Assembly (NCBI RefSeq): GCF_010183535.1
Contig: NC_071330.1
Location: 9,343,717 to 9,407,716, forward strand
DNA length: 64,000 nt
Direction of reading: 5' to 3'
Origin: Caenorhabditis remanei
Lineage: Eukaryota > Nematoda > Chromadorea > Rhabditida > Rhabditidae
Below the pieces are notes generated by a model. It was not told the DNA's origin. It was given only the letters and a program-made list of their open reading frames with translations, and did no database searches. Made by a program: the position numbers and the translations under genes. Below are positions 1-12,433 of this stretch, in pieces. Every line of letters starts with the position of its first letter. Positions within the stretch are counted from its first letter, which is position 1.

Positions 1-3000
1 AACACACTGAAAGCATCTCTACTCACCTACAGAAAAAAGAGAAAAGAAGCAAATGAAGAAATCGAGAAAACATATTGAATGAACGGAGAATCAAATACAT
101 TCCGTCTCTTCTTCTTTCCACTTTCCATTCTTCTTTTTCATACCATCTGACACGTCACTATCTGTTTTGTTACATTTATATCAATACTGTTTTTTATTCA
201 ACAGAAATTCAATACTTCTCGATTTGACTCATCGGTGCTATCTCTCTTCAAAAAATCAGGAATCCTCTCTCTCAAATCTCATCTAGGATTAGAGAAAATC
301 TGTAGCATTTTGATCCTGAAGCTCCGCTTCGTTAATCACCTGATTTCAGTTGCTCAGTGCTTTTCGGCAATTCAATCATCTCATTTTTCGGATGATGAAA
401 CTCGTGTATCTCTAATTGGTATGCCGGAGAAATTCGTTAGAACTTGATGAAAAGTTTCATAAAGTTTGTTCTTGTAAGTACATCTAAGGCTCCATTACTT
501 ACTACGGTGGCATTTAAAATCTTATAACCTACTTGTGAATTTGAAATATATCAATTTCATTGTTATTCTAAAGTGTTGATTGTTTTATCATTGAATTTCA
601 ATCCACTTCGTCTCATACTTATTGCATTGAGTGTAACCGTTTGTTTACCATAATTTTTCTGATTCTGATTTGGCTAATCAAATCCTTTTCAGTTTTGAAA
701 GGTCGAAGGTTTGTTGCAGATAGAAAAAAAAGAGTTTGCTCTCACTTTTTCTATATACTGGCAAACCACAAATAATTCATCTGCAACAACCCATCCCTTT
801 CCCCTCCCTCTCATCCATTTGTCCCCGTGTCTTCACTGAAATGAAAAGAGAAGGGCGACGAAAAGGGAAAAGAGTCTGACGAATTTCTTGTCGAGCAAAA
901 GTTGTCCTGTGTTCCTCCGTTCTATGAGAATGCATGTCATTGAAACCAAATTTCAAGAAACTGTCAATTGAGACGACCCAAAGAATATATAGTATCCCTG
1001 AAACGATCTGAATCATACTGAGCATGTTTCTCATCTATAGTTTCATTTGTCATGTATAATCTGTGGCCTTCTTTTGAAAAAAAACATCTCAGAAGACCTT
1101 GATGATAATTATGAAGCCTTTTTTTATCTTTATCCCTTTTTTCATTTCTCTTTCAGACGGACTTGAAGTTCCTATCGGTGCCACCCACAACACGATGTTC
1201 ATACTCTCTAGTCGTTTTCTTAATGATATTTAGAAGGCATTGAGATTGGATAATCAGAAGGGAATGGCTTCTTCTTCTTCCTCTTCTTGGTTTCAGATAT
1301 GAACTTTTTCTTCGTATTCACTGTAACTCACTACGCCTTTTTCTAATCTTTTTCATACTCAGTTTTTCCATTTCCCTCCTTTTAATAATCAGAGTATTCG
1401 AACGGAATCTGTCTAGAGAATGAGTAAAAATCGGTGTTCATTAGCAAATAAAATGATGATGTGGTGAATAAGCAAGAGGCTAAAAAACGGTGACGGCCGT
1501 GCTCATTAATAATATTTCCTCCGGAGAGTTCGAGTTTAATCTTTGATATACTCCAGTTCAAACTGACTATATCACGAAGATTCCTCTGTTTTGATTCATA
1601 TGTTTTCTCTCTTATTCTACGAATTACTTCCTCTCACTTTGCCAATTAGAACCCATGTACATTTTAATGTGTAACCCTTGAAATCCTCGATATTCATAGA
1701 AGGTGTTTACACTTCTTTTAAGCCATACGATTCCCAAATCTCTTGACCACATACTTGTCAATGCACCAAATGTGATATTTGAAACCTTTTTGGGGGTGGG
1801 ATGGTGCTAACCAGGCGTCTCTCTTTTGTGACTTGTAGTTTGAGTGATCCGTGCCCATATTTCTTACAATTCATATCTTCGGATTTAATAGATAGAGTGT
1901 TAGGCATCTGTTTCAGATATCTCACATGTTACTTTTTCAGAAGGATTAGATAACAGGAAATGGGAAAGGAAATGATATTAGCCCGAAAAATATTAGTTTG
2001 AAAAACTTTTGAAATGACAAACGGATTTCCAGGATCTAGAGTTTTTTTTCGAATAATGCAACAAATGGAGTGTAGTCTTTTTAATTTATTCACTTCCGAT
2101 ATCGCTAGATTTCATTCTATTTTTACGAACAACTACCGTATTCTTTTTTTTTAGAATCTGGAGATTGAAAAGTCTAATAAATCTCTCAAGGTAGTTTCAG
2201 TCGTAAATTCCTTTTTTCATCCGACATTTCTTTTTCTCATTCCAAAAAATGTCAATTTCACATTAATGTGTCTGTTCTCCAGAGCAAAATTCTGTGTGAC
2301 GGAGAAAGTTGCTAGGAGAAGTTGTTTCGAATCTCTCCCAAGATTCAAACATTCATGTTCTCTTGCCACTCGCTCAGTCTTCTTAGTCGGTCTTTTGTCA
2401 TTCCTATACATTCCATTATCCCGTATATCCTTATTAATATCCGAGTAAATGTATTCCAAAAGCACCCATAAAACCCGGAGAAAACGAGGACAACAAGTTG
2501 TGGGTGGTGCTAAAGAGTAAGAGGAAGGAGAGAGCAGAGATGCTCTAACTCTCACTGAATTACTCGATTAGAGGTAGAAAAATGAGGGCGGAGCTTTTTG
2601 GAGCCACCCCCACCTCTTCTTGGCTCAAAGCCTCTACCAAACAGTGGAAGAAATCTGATATCAGAGCCATTTTTTCCATTTCTCGTTTTTTGCGGTTGGT
2701 TTCTTTACTCTCTTCCGTTTTTCAACATCATCATCATCATCATTTTCTTGGAGGAATAGGAGAAGCTTAAGACGTTGCCATCTCTCTTTTATCTTGTTGA
2801 ATTGTTGTTCACTGTATTGCTTGTTACATTTCTTGCTCCCTTTTTCTTTTTGTTCGGCGCCCTTCAGGCTGTCTCCTGCTCGCTTCATTTTCTTCTTTTC
2901 CGCCCTTGATTTAATTAGAAATGAGCAAACCTCCACTCTCAGAACATTGATTTTAGGTCGACTCAGTTGAATAGAGCGGAAGATGTTTCTTCGTGAATTT

Positions 3001-3766
3001 TCTTTTTGTCTTCTAGACACAAGATAGTAATCTGAATATCTCTCTAAGTTAGGTGCAGATATTTCCTCTAGTTGTTTTTAAGCGCATTTTTGGAATTACA
3101 GTGACTTCTAGTTAAGTTTCAGGTCGGTAGTTCTTTTGTTTTCTATAGGAAGTATAAACTCCAATGCGTACTACAGTAGGTTCTTCTCAACTGCTCACCT
3201 ACATTAGTAAAATATATTTACAACTAATTAGTTGTTTTGGTTAAAAGTTCATTAGTGCTTAGCTCAGATGATATATGAAACCAAAAGTATTAGTCACGTT
3301 GTCATTAGGAATTAGTAAGTGAAGTATACATTACTCTTCTGCAAAATATTCACACAGTCACACTTATTCTGCTTAAAAAATTAATTCTCCAAAGAAATCT
3401 GATGACCAAACTCTAACAACTATTCATTAGTTTTCCAAATGTTCTCTCACAAATTTATTTTTTATTTCGATGAAAATATCAATTTGTGCGCTCTTAATTC
3501 CCACCTTCACATCTCTTATTTTTCTCATTCCCTCCCATCAACTCACGTGTGTGTCCGTTGCTCACCACAACCAAGATAAGCACAAGGAAAATTGGATTGT
3601 TGTTTTGACGAAGGCTTGACCGAAAAATGATTCATGATTCGGATGGAACTCAATTAGTCATTTTTAGAAACACTTGAGAAAATGTTGAAATGGTTGTTAA
3701 CATATCAAGACTCATTATTAACACCTTTTTGACTCAAGTGTAACCTTTTTTCTTCCCCGCTTCAGT
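1..3766. other. non-coding upstream region of crh-1
   Basis: I see no convincing coding exon here. The stretch is AT-rich with pyrimidine and purine tracts. A consensus splice donor (CTT then GTAAGTAC) lies near 473, and a strong acceptor (CCCCGCTTCAG) ends at about 3766, just before the first crh-1 coding exon. A non-coding first exon near 200-472 spliced over a 3.3 kb intron is possible but unproven. The short ORFs in the region have no family resemblance and look random. Confidence 0.5.
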
Positions 3767-3854
3767 AGACTTCTGAATGATTTTCCTGTCCGCACCACTG
3801 ATTTCTCTACCTTCCTTTTTGATCTTACGTTTTTTGGACATATCTTACTATCCG

Positions 3855-4685
3855 ATGTCTGATTCAGAAGTCATCACGGGTTCGTCTTCCCCACACCCTC
3901 CCGCGTCAAATTCGACGCGTTCGGCGTTCCGGCCGCCGAAAAAAACGGTTTCAGCAATGGCTCTGCTAATGGGATCACCGTTGGTTTCGCCTGGTGTTCC
4001 GCCAATTCTCGAACCACTGGTTACTCCAATGGTTCCCCATTCACAAGAACAGGAATTTCCGAGATTCATGCCGCCTCCAACAGTAACCTCTGTTGCTTCC
4101 GCACTTTTTGCAATGACTACTCCAGTTTTGGGCGATGGAAGTGCATTAAAAGCAAGAGAGCGTTGGCAATCGTGTATTTGGGCAGTTATAAACAAAGACT
4201 CTTATGCGCCACGAAAGTTGGATGAATTGAGGTATAGCAGGTATAGTTGATTGAGAGTTCAAAATTTAACTCAATTCTATGTTGTTTCGTATTGTGATGC
4301 AAACACGTGTACTGTACACTTAACTGCATTGTTGTCCCTCCACAAACCAGAATAATTGGGTACATTCACATTTCCTCCAAATCGGAATAGACTCAATTCT
4401 TGACCCAGTCGACCTAATAACTGATTTTTGTGACTTCCAACATGTCAGGAACCAGCAGTTCTCCATTTCCGTTTCCCAGATAAACGTTGACCCACATCGA
4501 GCAGAGACTCTGAATCGCTCATTTTCGGAAAACTATGGCCCTTTCGTTTTCTGTCCAAAACGTTGTGGCTCTCTCCAAGTGATCTGCTCAAGCACCACAT
4601 TGACTCCATTCTATTCCGGATGGTTGTCTTTCTTTTTTCCTTCCGGAACACCTTCATCTCGTCCTTTTTGGGTAGACATTCGAAG

Positions 4686-4744
<59 letters not shown>

Positions 4745-7700
4745 GGAGACAGCTCCGGAAAAACACGTTGTCAATCATTTGTGGAAAGAGTCGACACAAA
4801 ACGTCATGACCTAAGAAAAAATGAGGCCACACGAATTCGGTGAAGCAGTTTGGCATAAATAAAAAATTAGAGGCAACACTATGATGTAAGAATCAAGAAT
4901 TTCGGATTGAAAAGTGTCTTGATGTGCTATGTCTCAAAATGACGAGTTTTCGAAATTAGTTGTTTCTGATCTATTTCAAGACGATTTTAGTTGTTTTCAT
5001 GCATCAATTCAAGTCAGATTCTGATTCAGATATGAGTGAACTCAAAATGTTCGGAAAGAGAACAGAAATGAACCAACAAAAGATTTTGGAGTATGATTTC
5101 AGAAGATACAACTGTTTAGAAAAGCTATTAAATTCAGAGGTTCATTCAGTATGAATCACGAATATTACTATAAAAAGGAATCTGAACACAATTTGGAACT
5201 GAATTCACAACACATGCAAATCTGAAGTTTTCCGGTATTGGGAACTGACAGTGATAATGTTTTAAAAAAAGGTGATATAATTAATTTTAGTTTTTGACTA
5301 CCAACCAAAATAACCCCGACTCGTAGTTTCAGATCACTCACTTATGACTCATCACATACATTCTGAATGATTTGGAATTCCTGCTCTAGAAATGAATCTT
5401 GCTTTCTAACTGTATATTAAAAACCATTACTTCTATTTCTGGGTATTCGGTTTTTTTTTCATCGTAGAAAACAAAATGAGACAGACGGTCTACTCTGTGT
5501 TTCTCATGACGTCACTGATCATTTTTGTTCGTTCTTTTCTGTCATTTTTATCAGTGATTATCAGTTTCTACATCTTTTCCCCACCTCTTTTTTCGTCTTG
5601 CTAACGTCATCATTTTGACTGCAAAACGAAAAGAGATAGGTTGAGAATTGTGTCAGAATCTTAAAGAGTTTCACTATTCTGGATAAAAGAATTGAGAAAA
5701 TAATGTCGACGACTTTTTTGCGCAAGTGAGTTTTATAAACGCAGGAATATGTTTTTAAAAACTATAGAGTTTATGATCATAGTGGGTGATAGTTTCCAGA
5801 AAAGAAAAATTGAATGTTTATGGTATCAACAATAGAAAAATGTATTTTTCAGCATGATACTGAAAGACCTGGAAACAGCAGACAAAGTAATGAAAAAGGA
5901 ACCAGAAGAAACGCCACCTTCCAGTGTTGACGCCTCGCCATTACAGGTATGAAAAAAAGAAAAATGTTGAGTGATTAAAACTGTCCTTTTCGAAAGATCG
6001 CAGCTTAGCAACGCCTTATTCTCGAATAGATTTTATTATGTTGTACATAAAAAAAAGAAAAACCTTTCAAAAACACCTGCGCATTTTCCATTTTCAAGTA
6101 GCTCTCCCTCCACCCTCACTCCTCTGAAATGCCAATGTCTCCTGAAGTTCCTCCTTTTTTGACATTTCTGCCACAGTGTTTTACTAGGTTTCCTAGGTGA
6201 AATGACAACGGATTGGAGAGTATTTAAGAGACTAGGTTGGTTTTGAATAATATTCAAAGTATAAGGTGTATTCGATGTTCTATTTTCAGGTAAGATCTTC
6301 TAATACATATTCTTTTTAAACTTCCATTAATCCTAATCAATATTTCAGTCAGTAATGCGACCTCCTCCTCCAATCAATCCAAATAACACAACACCCGGAG
6401 GACCTCCACCCCCACCAGCACCTTCAACAGTCACACCTAATCGAATTGTAACGACGAGTAGTGCAGCATCACCGTATGGATCACCGCTTGGAGCATCACT
6501 ACTTTCAAATCAACCTCTTGTTCTTCCATTTCCATCAATCAACGGGGACTTCGATTTCAATGCAGCAATTGCTGCTGTTGCACAACCGAAACCGGGTTAG
6601 TTACGCTATATTTGAGGAAAATTTCGGGAAATTATTGAAATTTGAAGTTGATAACTAACCAGCTATCAGTTTATTGGATTTATTTCGAGCAAACAAGTTT
6701 TGATCTTGCTAAACCAGAATGAAAGTGTTCAAAATACAAGTTTCTATATTCTATAACGACTGTATCATCAGAATATGAAAAGATTCAACATGCGTGGTAT
6801 CATTTTCTTCTTCTTTTCTTCTTTTTTCTTCCTTCGGAGATATCCTTTTTACAGTGACAATTCGGTTGTTAGTTTTATCACTGTTATATAATTTTATTCT
6901 AGTTTGATTAAGAGGCACTATCTGTAAGAGTGAGAATGTTTGTGTTGGGCCTCGGCACAGTTGCAAAAAGTTGTTTCAATCCAAACTCTTTTTACAGCAT
7001 ATGTACCCCTATGGTAGTGGTTCACAAAAAATATGTCACCATTCCCTTATGACGTCATCATAGGAAAATATGCCCAATAATTGACTTTTCACCCAAAAAT
7101 TCACAAAAATTTCAATTTTTCAAATAACTTTAGGAAACTTTCGCAACATGTTAGGAGTGATTTTGACTACCCCTGCACAAATTTTCAGCCCCTCAGACAC
7201 CCCAGAAACCATTCAAGTGATTTTCACTTTCATGTTTTTCCAACTTTTCTCGAAAAATCCCTCTAGAAGTACTCAAATTTCAAATCGTATTCGTATTCTC
7301 CGCAAAAAGTTCTATTAGGTTCATTTAAAATCATCAAAAAACCATTGCACCATCTTGGAGATATTTCGATTTTTTCAAAAATCACATAAGGGTCCCCCCT
7401 TATGAAAAAAAATTTTTCACGAAAAATTCAAAGAAAAAATTTGTTCCGAAAATAATCAGAATATTGATAAAAAAGTTAGAATAAACCAATTCCAAGATTA
7501 TACACCTCAGAAATATGTTTGAACCGATTTCGTTTTTTTCTTCATCGAAATTTTTTCCCATTTTTTAACGTTTTCATCAATATTTTGTACTGAAGTACAC
7601 AAATTTCGAGTAATGTACTCATTGCTCACTGAATTTAACAAATAATCAAAATAAGACAAGTGATAAACCATTGGACCATTTTGAGATTTCTCTATTTATT

Positions 7701-10507
7701 TCGAAAATCACATAAGGGTCCCCCCCATGGAACAAAATTTTTATCGAAAAAATAATTCAACATTATTTTGATTCAAAAACGTTCAGAACATTGATGCAAT
7801 ATTACAAAATGTTTTGTAAAAGAGTTCTGAACGTTTTTGAATCAAAATAATGTTGAATTATTTTTTCGATAAAAATTTTGTTCCATGGGGGGGACCCTTA
7901 TGTGATTTTCGAAATAAATAGAGAAATCTCAAAATGGTCCAATGGTTTATCACTTGTCTTATTTTGATTATTTGTTAAATTCAACGAGCAATGAGTACAT
8001 TACTCGAAATTTGTGTACTTCAGTACAAAATATTGATTAAAACGTTAAAAAATGGGAAAAAATTTCGATGAAGAAAAAAACGAAATCGGTTCAAACATAT
8101 TTCTGAGGTGTATAATCTTGGAATTGGTTTATTCTAACTTTTTTATCAATATTCTGATTATTTTCGGAACAAATTTTTTCTTTGAATTTTTCGTGAAAAA
8201 TTTTTTTTCATAAGGGGGGACCCTTATGTGATTTTTGAAAAAATCGAAATATCTCCAAGATGGCGCAATGGTTTTTTGATGATTTTAAATGAACCTGATA
8301 GAACTTTTTGCGGAGAATACGAATACGATTTGAAATTTGAGTACTTCTAGAGGGATTTTTCGAGAAAAGTAGGAAAAACATGAAAGTGAAAATTACTTGA
8401 ATGGTTTCTGGGGTGTCTGAGGGGCTGAAAATTTGTGCAGGGGTAGTCAAAATTACTCCTAACATGTTGCGAAAGTTTCCTAAAGTTATTTGAAAAATTG
8501 AAATTTTTGTGAATTTTTGGGTGAAAAGTCAATTATTGGGCATATTTTCCTATGATGACGTCATAGGGGACTGGTGACATATTTTTTGTAAATCACTACC
8601 ATAGGGGTACATATGCTGTGAAAAGAGTTCGGATTGAAACAACTTTTTGCAACTGTGCCAAGAGGAATCCTCATCTTACAGACAACGCCTCTTAAGGTTC
8701 CAAGAGGATCAGTGTTATCAAATTGAACACTTTCGAATGATATCACTGTTTGCCTCGAAATTTCATCCGGGTTACTGTTTTTTCCCACCTTCTCTTTTTT
8801 TCGGTTAGATAGTTATTTAGTGGTGACAAGCGAGAGAGAAAGATAGTTACTTTATCAATGATTGTCTATGTCTCTCATTCTCAATAAACACTATCACTCA
8901 ACTCTCGTCTCTTTTTGTATTTTTCTCTGATTTTCTTCAACTCCTTGATACTCTCTTATCCAACAAATTGACGTCATTTTTTGGTTGCCGAAGACTGACA
9001 CAGAGACCGAGAAGGCCAGAGACGATTGGAAGGAGAGAATAGTTTCTCTCTGTGTATTTGTTTCTCTTTCCGATCAGTTGACGACGGTATTCTGTATTAT
9101 TCTTGTTTCTTGTCATCTGGAGACACTTTATACGAAAACTAGGAGCATGGATTCGTTGCTTTTCAATGGTCATTCAAATATGAATGGTACGAAATTAGAA
9201 AAAAAGGTGAAACATAGAATTAATCAAGGGTTTTTTTTCTGGATAAATCTTGAGAGATTTTACTAGCTCTTAACTGATGTCTGTTTGGTTTTTTATCTTG
9301 ACATCTAGTAGTTTGTGCTATGATCAGATCGTAAAGGCAATCGTTTCTTTTGTAAATGTTTCAATGATTATCAGATGCATCGAAATTTATGATCTTTCTG
9401 CTGTGTAATTTTTCCAACTAGATTTCATTTGGACCTTTAGGCGGTGGGAAAATATAACACTTCGTCTCTGATTCTCAATATTTTCATGGAGAATTTTCTA
9501 CATTTGGTTTCATTTTTCATGGAAAATTCACTGAAAGTTGTTCTCACTTTTATTAATTTCGAAGTTGGATTATTTATAAAATATTTTGATAACTGATGTC
9601 ACTCCCGCTTAACCAACAGCTTACTTTTGGCAAAGATTATTTTATAGTCAGTTACCAAAAATCAACGAAAAATTCCCATAACCCTGTTCTAATCGCGCAT
9701 CAGTCTTTCCAGGAGGACCACCTCAAAACGGTCTCGGTGGAGGAGGCGGAGTCCCCGGACCGTCGAGTGGAATTGTCGGAGGAGCTGGAATGTCTGTTCA
9801 ACCACCAACAAGTACACCTTCTCAACAACAGCAACAACAGTCTGGAGTTGAAGGAACTTCTGGACTAATTGGGAATGCAATGAAACCGACTATGTTAGGA
9901 ATCGATGCAGTCAGCTTTCCAGGTTTATTTGGATCGGATATAATGTGACTTTTAATTTTAGCTTATTCAGAGTTCGGAACAACAGATTGGCAATCCCCCA
10001 TGCTATCCGGAGGTTATAGTTCGAGTCCATCACCTACAATGCCCGGTGGTGGATCAATGAGAATGGGTGGAGGACCAATGCATGGGGGTGAAGATGAATC
10101 AAATCGGAAACGACAAGTACGATTGCTCAAAAATAGAGAAGCAGCGAAAGAATGTCGTAGGAAAAAGAAGGTAAATATCAATTTCTTTTAAGAAATTAAC
10201 GTTCTGCAGTTTGAGTTCTAAGAATCTAAATCTGATTGTGAGAGATCTGACATATATCTACCAAAAGTTGGTAAAATATGCTTTCACAATATATTGTTTG
10301 ATTCTGTCTCCTTTCCGAAGTGCTCACTTTTAGAAATTCAGTATACTGAAACATTTGTGAAAGCAGTAACTCATTCGTATTTTTCAGGAATACGTCAAAT
10401 GTCTAGAAAACCGTGTATCGGTGTTAGAAAACCAAAACAAAGCACTGATCGAAGAGCTGAAAACTCTAAAAGAGTTATATTGCCGGAAGGAAAAAGATGG
10501 AATGTGA
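3855..10507 (+). CDS. crh-1: CREB-family bZIP transcription factor
   Basis: This is the worm CREB orthologue, a nuclear activator that binds cAMP-response elements as a dimer. Likely exons are 3855-4231 or 3855-4240, 5853-5946, 6349-6595, 9713-9922, 9962-10170 and 10388-10507, with all phases consistent, giving about 421 residues. The C-terminus holds a CREB-type basic region (RKRQVRLLKNREAAKECRRK) followed by the leucine zipper, with the usual CREB intron between them. The helix ILKDLETAD encoded at 5853 matches the second half of the kinase-inducible domain (ILNDLSSD in vertebrates). The middle is Pro/Gly/Gln-rich, as in CREB activation domains. An in-frame upstream ATG at 3777 would add a hydrophobic 26-residue extension that looks unlikely. 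The 3' UTR runs to a poly(A) signal near 11063. Identity rests on the bZIP and is very secure; the first exon is less so. Confidence 0.9.
4690..4741. repeat. (GA)n microsatellite
   Basis: About 26 uninterrupted GA units sit in the first large crh-1 intron. It is probably length-polymorphic. Several ORFs read through it as Arg-Glu or Ser-Leu repeats and are artefacts. Confidence 0.95.
5508..5515. promoter_or_regulatory. consensus CRE (TGACGTCA)
   Basis: The palindrome TGACGTCA, the full CREB binding site, lies about 190 bp upstream of the short crh-1 first exon. A half-site-like AACGTCA follows near 5603. CREB binding to this site in its own gene is an inference. The position may be off by one base. 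Confidence 0.6.
5703..5725 (+). CDS. crh-1: alternative internal first exon of crh-1
   Basis: ATG plus seven codons (MSTTFLR, last codon split) end at a GTGAGT donor in the same phase as the 3855 exon. Splicing to the acceptor at 5852 gives MSTTFLRNMILKDL, a protein of about 300 residues that keeps the bZIP but loses the whole N-terminal exon. A consensus CRE lies about 190 bp upstream. The exon is inferred from start, donor and phase only; no transcript was seen. Confidence 0.5.
6908..8695. mobile_element. 1.8 kb TTAA-flanked foldback element
   Basis: A near-complete inverted repeat fills most of the crh-1 intron between 6595 and 9713, with its centre near 7805. The arms of about 0.88 kb match along nearly their whole length. 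Each end begins TTAAGAGGC, so the element is bounded by TTAA, the duplication typical of piggyBac-type transposition. It has no transposase, so it is non-autonomous. Worm genomes are known to contain palindromic TTAA elements of this kind. Each arm carries a TGACGTCA palindrome (near 7050 and 8560). Short ORFs here (for example those with PKIHKNFNF) appear in both arms and are not genes. Confidence 0.85.
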
Positions 10508-11335
10508 TTGGAAACGAATCAAGAAACTCACAATCTTCACATCACTCATTTTGACCTCTTCCTCTTTGCCACCTCTCTCAATTCTCCTCAAACAAAATCT
10601 CCAATGAAATCTCGATTCTTGACTGTCTCATCATGTATCATTTTACTATTCTCAAAATATTTATCAACACTCACTCGCATAGTTATTTGATTTTATACAT
10701 TGTGATATTTATCGGTTTTTCTCAATTTTTCCTTTTGAAATTTAGGAAATGCATTGTTATTCCTTTCCCAAAGCCGCCCTTTCCCAGTTTTCTCCTTTCA
10801 GAATCAATGAATACTAGTGTCTGTTTTCATAACACTACCCATTAAGCCCTCTCCACCCTTCCCAACCCCGTTTGCCATATTTGTGTTTGTTTTATCCATT
10901 CTGTACTGCTTCTTAATTTCATGAAGCCGTTTCATGTTCAGTCATTTTAGAATTTACAACCCTGTTAGCTGTTACATACATTAGTTCAACAAACTCCCTC
11001 TCACTGAAGACCAATCAAACTCAAAAAACAAACAAGAAAAGTCTTGTTTTCTAATGTTCAGGAATAAATATTACATATCCTTATAAAAGTGCGTTCTAAC
11101 ATATTAATGGTTCTCATTCTTTTCAGAAAACTGATCAACTCTTTCGAGACACAAAATGTGATTCGTGAGAAATGAAAAACGGAAATTCATTCTCACACCT
11201 CGTCGAAGCTCAAAAAAACGGAAATTGGAATATCCATCGATTCTTTTCTTTTTCCGGAAACCTTCGGATAAGCTTCAGAAAGATCATTGGAATTGAAAGT
11301 GATTTTCTGAAAGTGACAAGTTGAAAAGAATAGTA
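10508..11335. other. crh-1 3' UTR and intergenic spacer
   Basis: U-rich sequence follows the crh-1 stop up to AATAAA near 11063. The rest is the presumed promoter of the next small gene. I see no other gene. Confidence 0.6.
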
Positions 11336-12264
11336 ATGAACATTTATTTCCTTCTTTTCTTCTTTTTCTTCTTTGGATTAACTCATTCTCAAGGTAAGTT
11401 CAGAATTAGTTGTGATATCAATTAACGTTTCATTGAAACATCCGATGTCACCATCTTTCTAACAGGGGAAGTCTTTGAGGACGCCGCTTCCAAACGGTCT
11501 CGGAATTCAATCATAGTCAATTTTTTTGAACCTCCAAGAAAAGGTTATATATCTGGAATAGTTTCGAAATTCCACCAGGTATAAGGGCCAGCTGGAAGAA
11601 ACATATCTCAAACCAGCCTATCTGCCTCGCCTTCGGCGATTCAGTCGGCTGGCCTTTCCTCATTCACGTGGCCGACTTCTCTAAAACGTGTCCGCATGGC
11701 CGAGTGGTCTAATAAAGCGGCTGTCGCGCTGTCCAAAGCACGGCAGTTCGGTTTTGCCCGCTGGCTCAGTTTCCCTTCTCTTTCCAAAACCGTTGCGGAC
11801 ATCGCCTCAGACAGACAGACAAACACCACTTGTCTTTTATATATAAGAATGATGTTTGTTTTTTGCTTAGAACTCCACTCTGAGGAAAACATTACAAAAG
11901 TTTCAGATCCTAGGGTTAATTAAAGTAAATGACTGAAAATTAGAATATTCAAGTTGTCCTAAATACCTGGTAAAAATTCTAAATGATTCTTGGTTTTTCC
12001 TATAATCACTCTATGACACCTACTTTCAGTGAGCATATCTTCAGTTTTTTTCTAATTTATGTTTCAAATATGTCTATTCCAGGAGGTTTCGGTGGCCCAA
12101 TCGATGCTCCTTCCACAAAACCTCCAACAACCACAACTACCGTAATCCCTTCAACAACTCAAACATCTGTTCAGGCAACAACTTCTCACTCGATTTCCAT
12201 CGATATTCTCTCATTCTTTGTTCTCTTCATATCAATTTCTCTGGTGTTTCCGTTCGTAAATTGA
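11336..12264 (+). CDS. small Thr-rich secreted or GPI-anchored protein
   Basis: Two exons, 11336-11393 and 12083-12264, join in phase to give 79 residues. The first exon encodes a signal peptide (MNIYFLLFFFFFFGLTHSQ). The second has a short Gly/Pro segment, a Thr/Ser-rich stretch suited to O-glycosylation, and a hydrophobic C-terminus (ILSFFVLFISISLVFPFVN) with no cytoplasmic tail, which suggests a GPI-anchor signal. I do not recognise a family. The 689 bp intron is unusually long for such a small gene and contains a decayed tRNA. The next gene, 170 bp downstream, is also small, secreted and Thr-rich. Confidence 0.65.
11690..11800 (+). pseudogene. decayed tRNA-like sequence (Leu/Ser class)
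   Basis: GTCCGCA at the 5' end pairs perfectly with TGCGGAC at 11794-11800, and the A-box TGGCCGAGTGG is intact, as in tRNA-Leu/Ser. The expected B-box is degraded (AGTTCGGTTTTGC), no clean anticodon arm forms, and the span is 111 nt. It lies inside the intron of the small gene above. It is probably a tRNA fossil or tRNA-derived repeat, not a working tRNA. Confidence 0.45.
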
Positions 12265-12433
12265 ATCACATTCTCTAATAAATCAATTTCATGTTTATAA
12301 AATCAAATCTAAATGGAATTAGAGAAAAGTGGGAGGAGTTTGAGCACAACTCCAGCGGAAAGGAGAAAGGAAATTGAATTTGAACGAGTATCAAAGCATT
12401 TAGTTTTCAGTATTCAGTGTCAGTTCGACAGAG

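Noticed and set aside
4445..4856. ORFs rich in Ser-Leu or Arg-Glu repeats
   Set aside because: They are readings of the (GA)n microsatellite in all frames.
7081..8532. Paired ORFs with PKIHKNFNF-like sequence
   Set aside because: They occur in mirror positions in both arms of the foldback element and have no family features.
11696..11923. ORF starting MAEWSNKAAV
   Set aside because: It is translation of the tRNA-like A-box (CCGAGTGG), not a protein gene.
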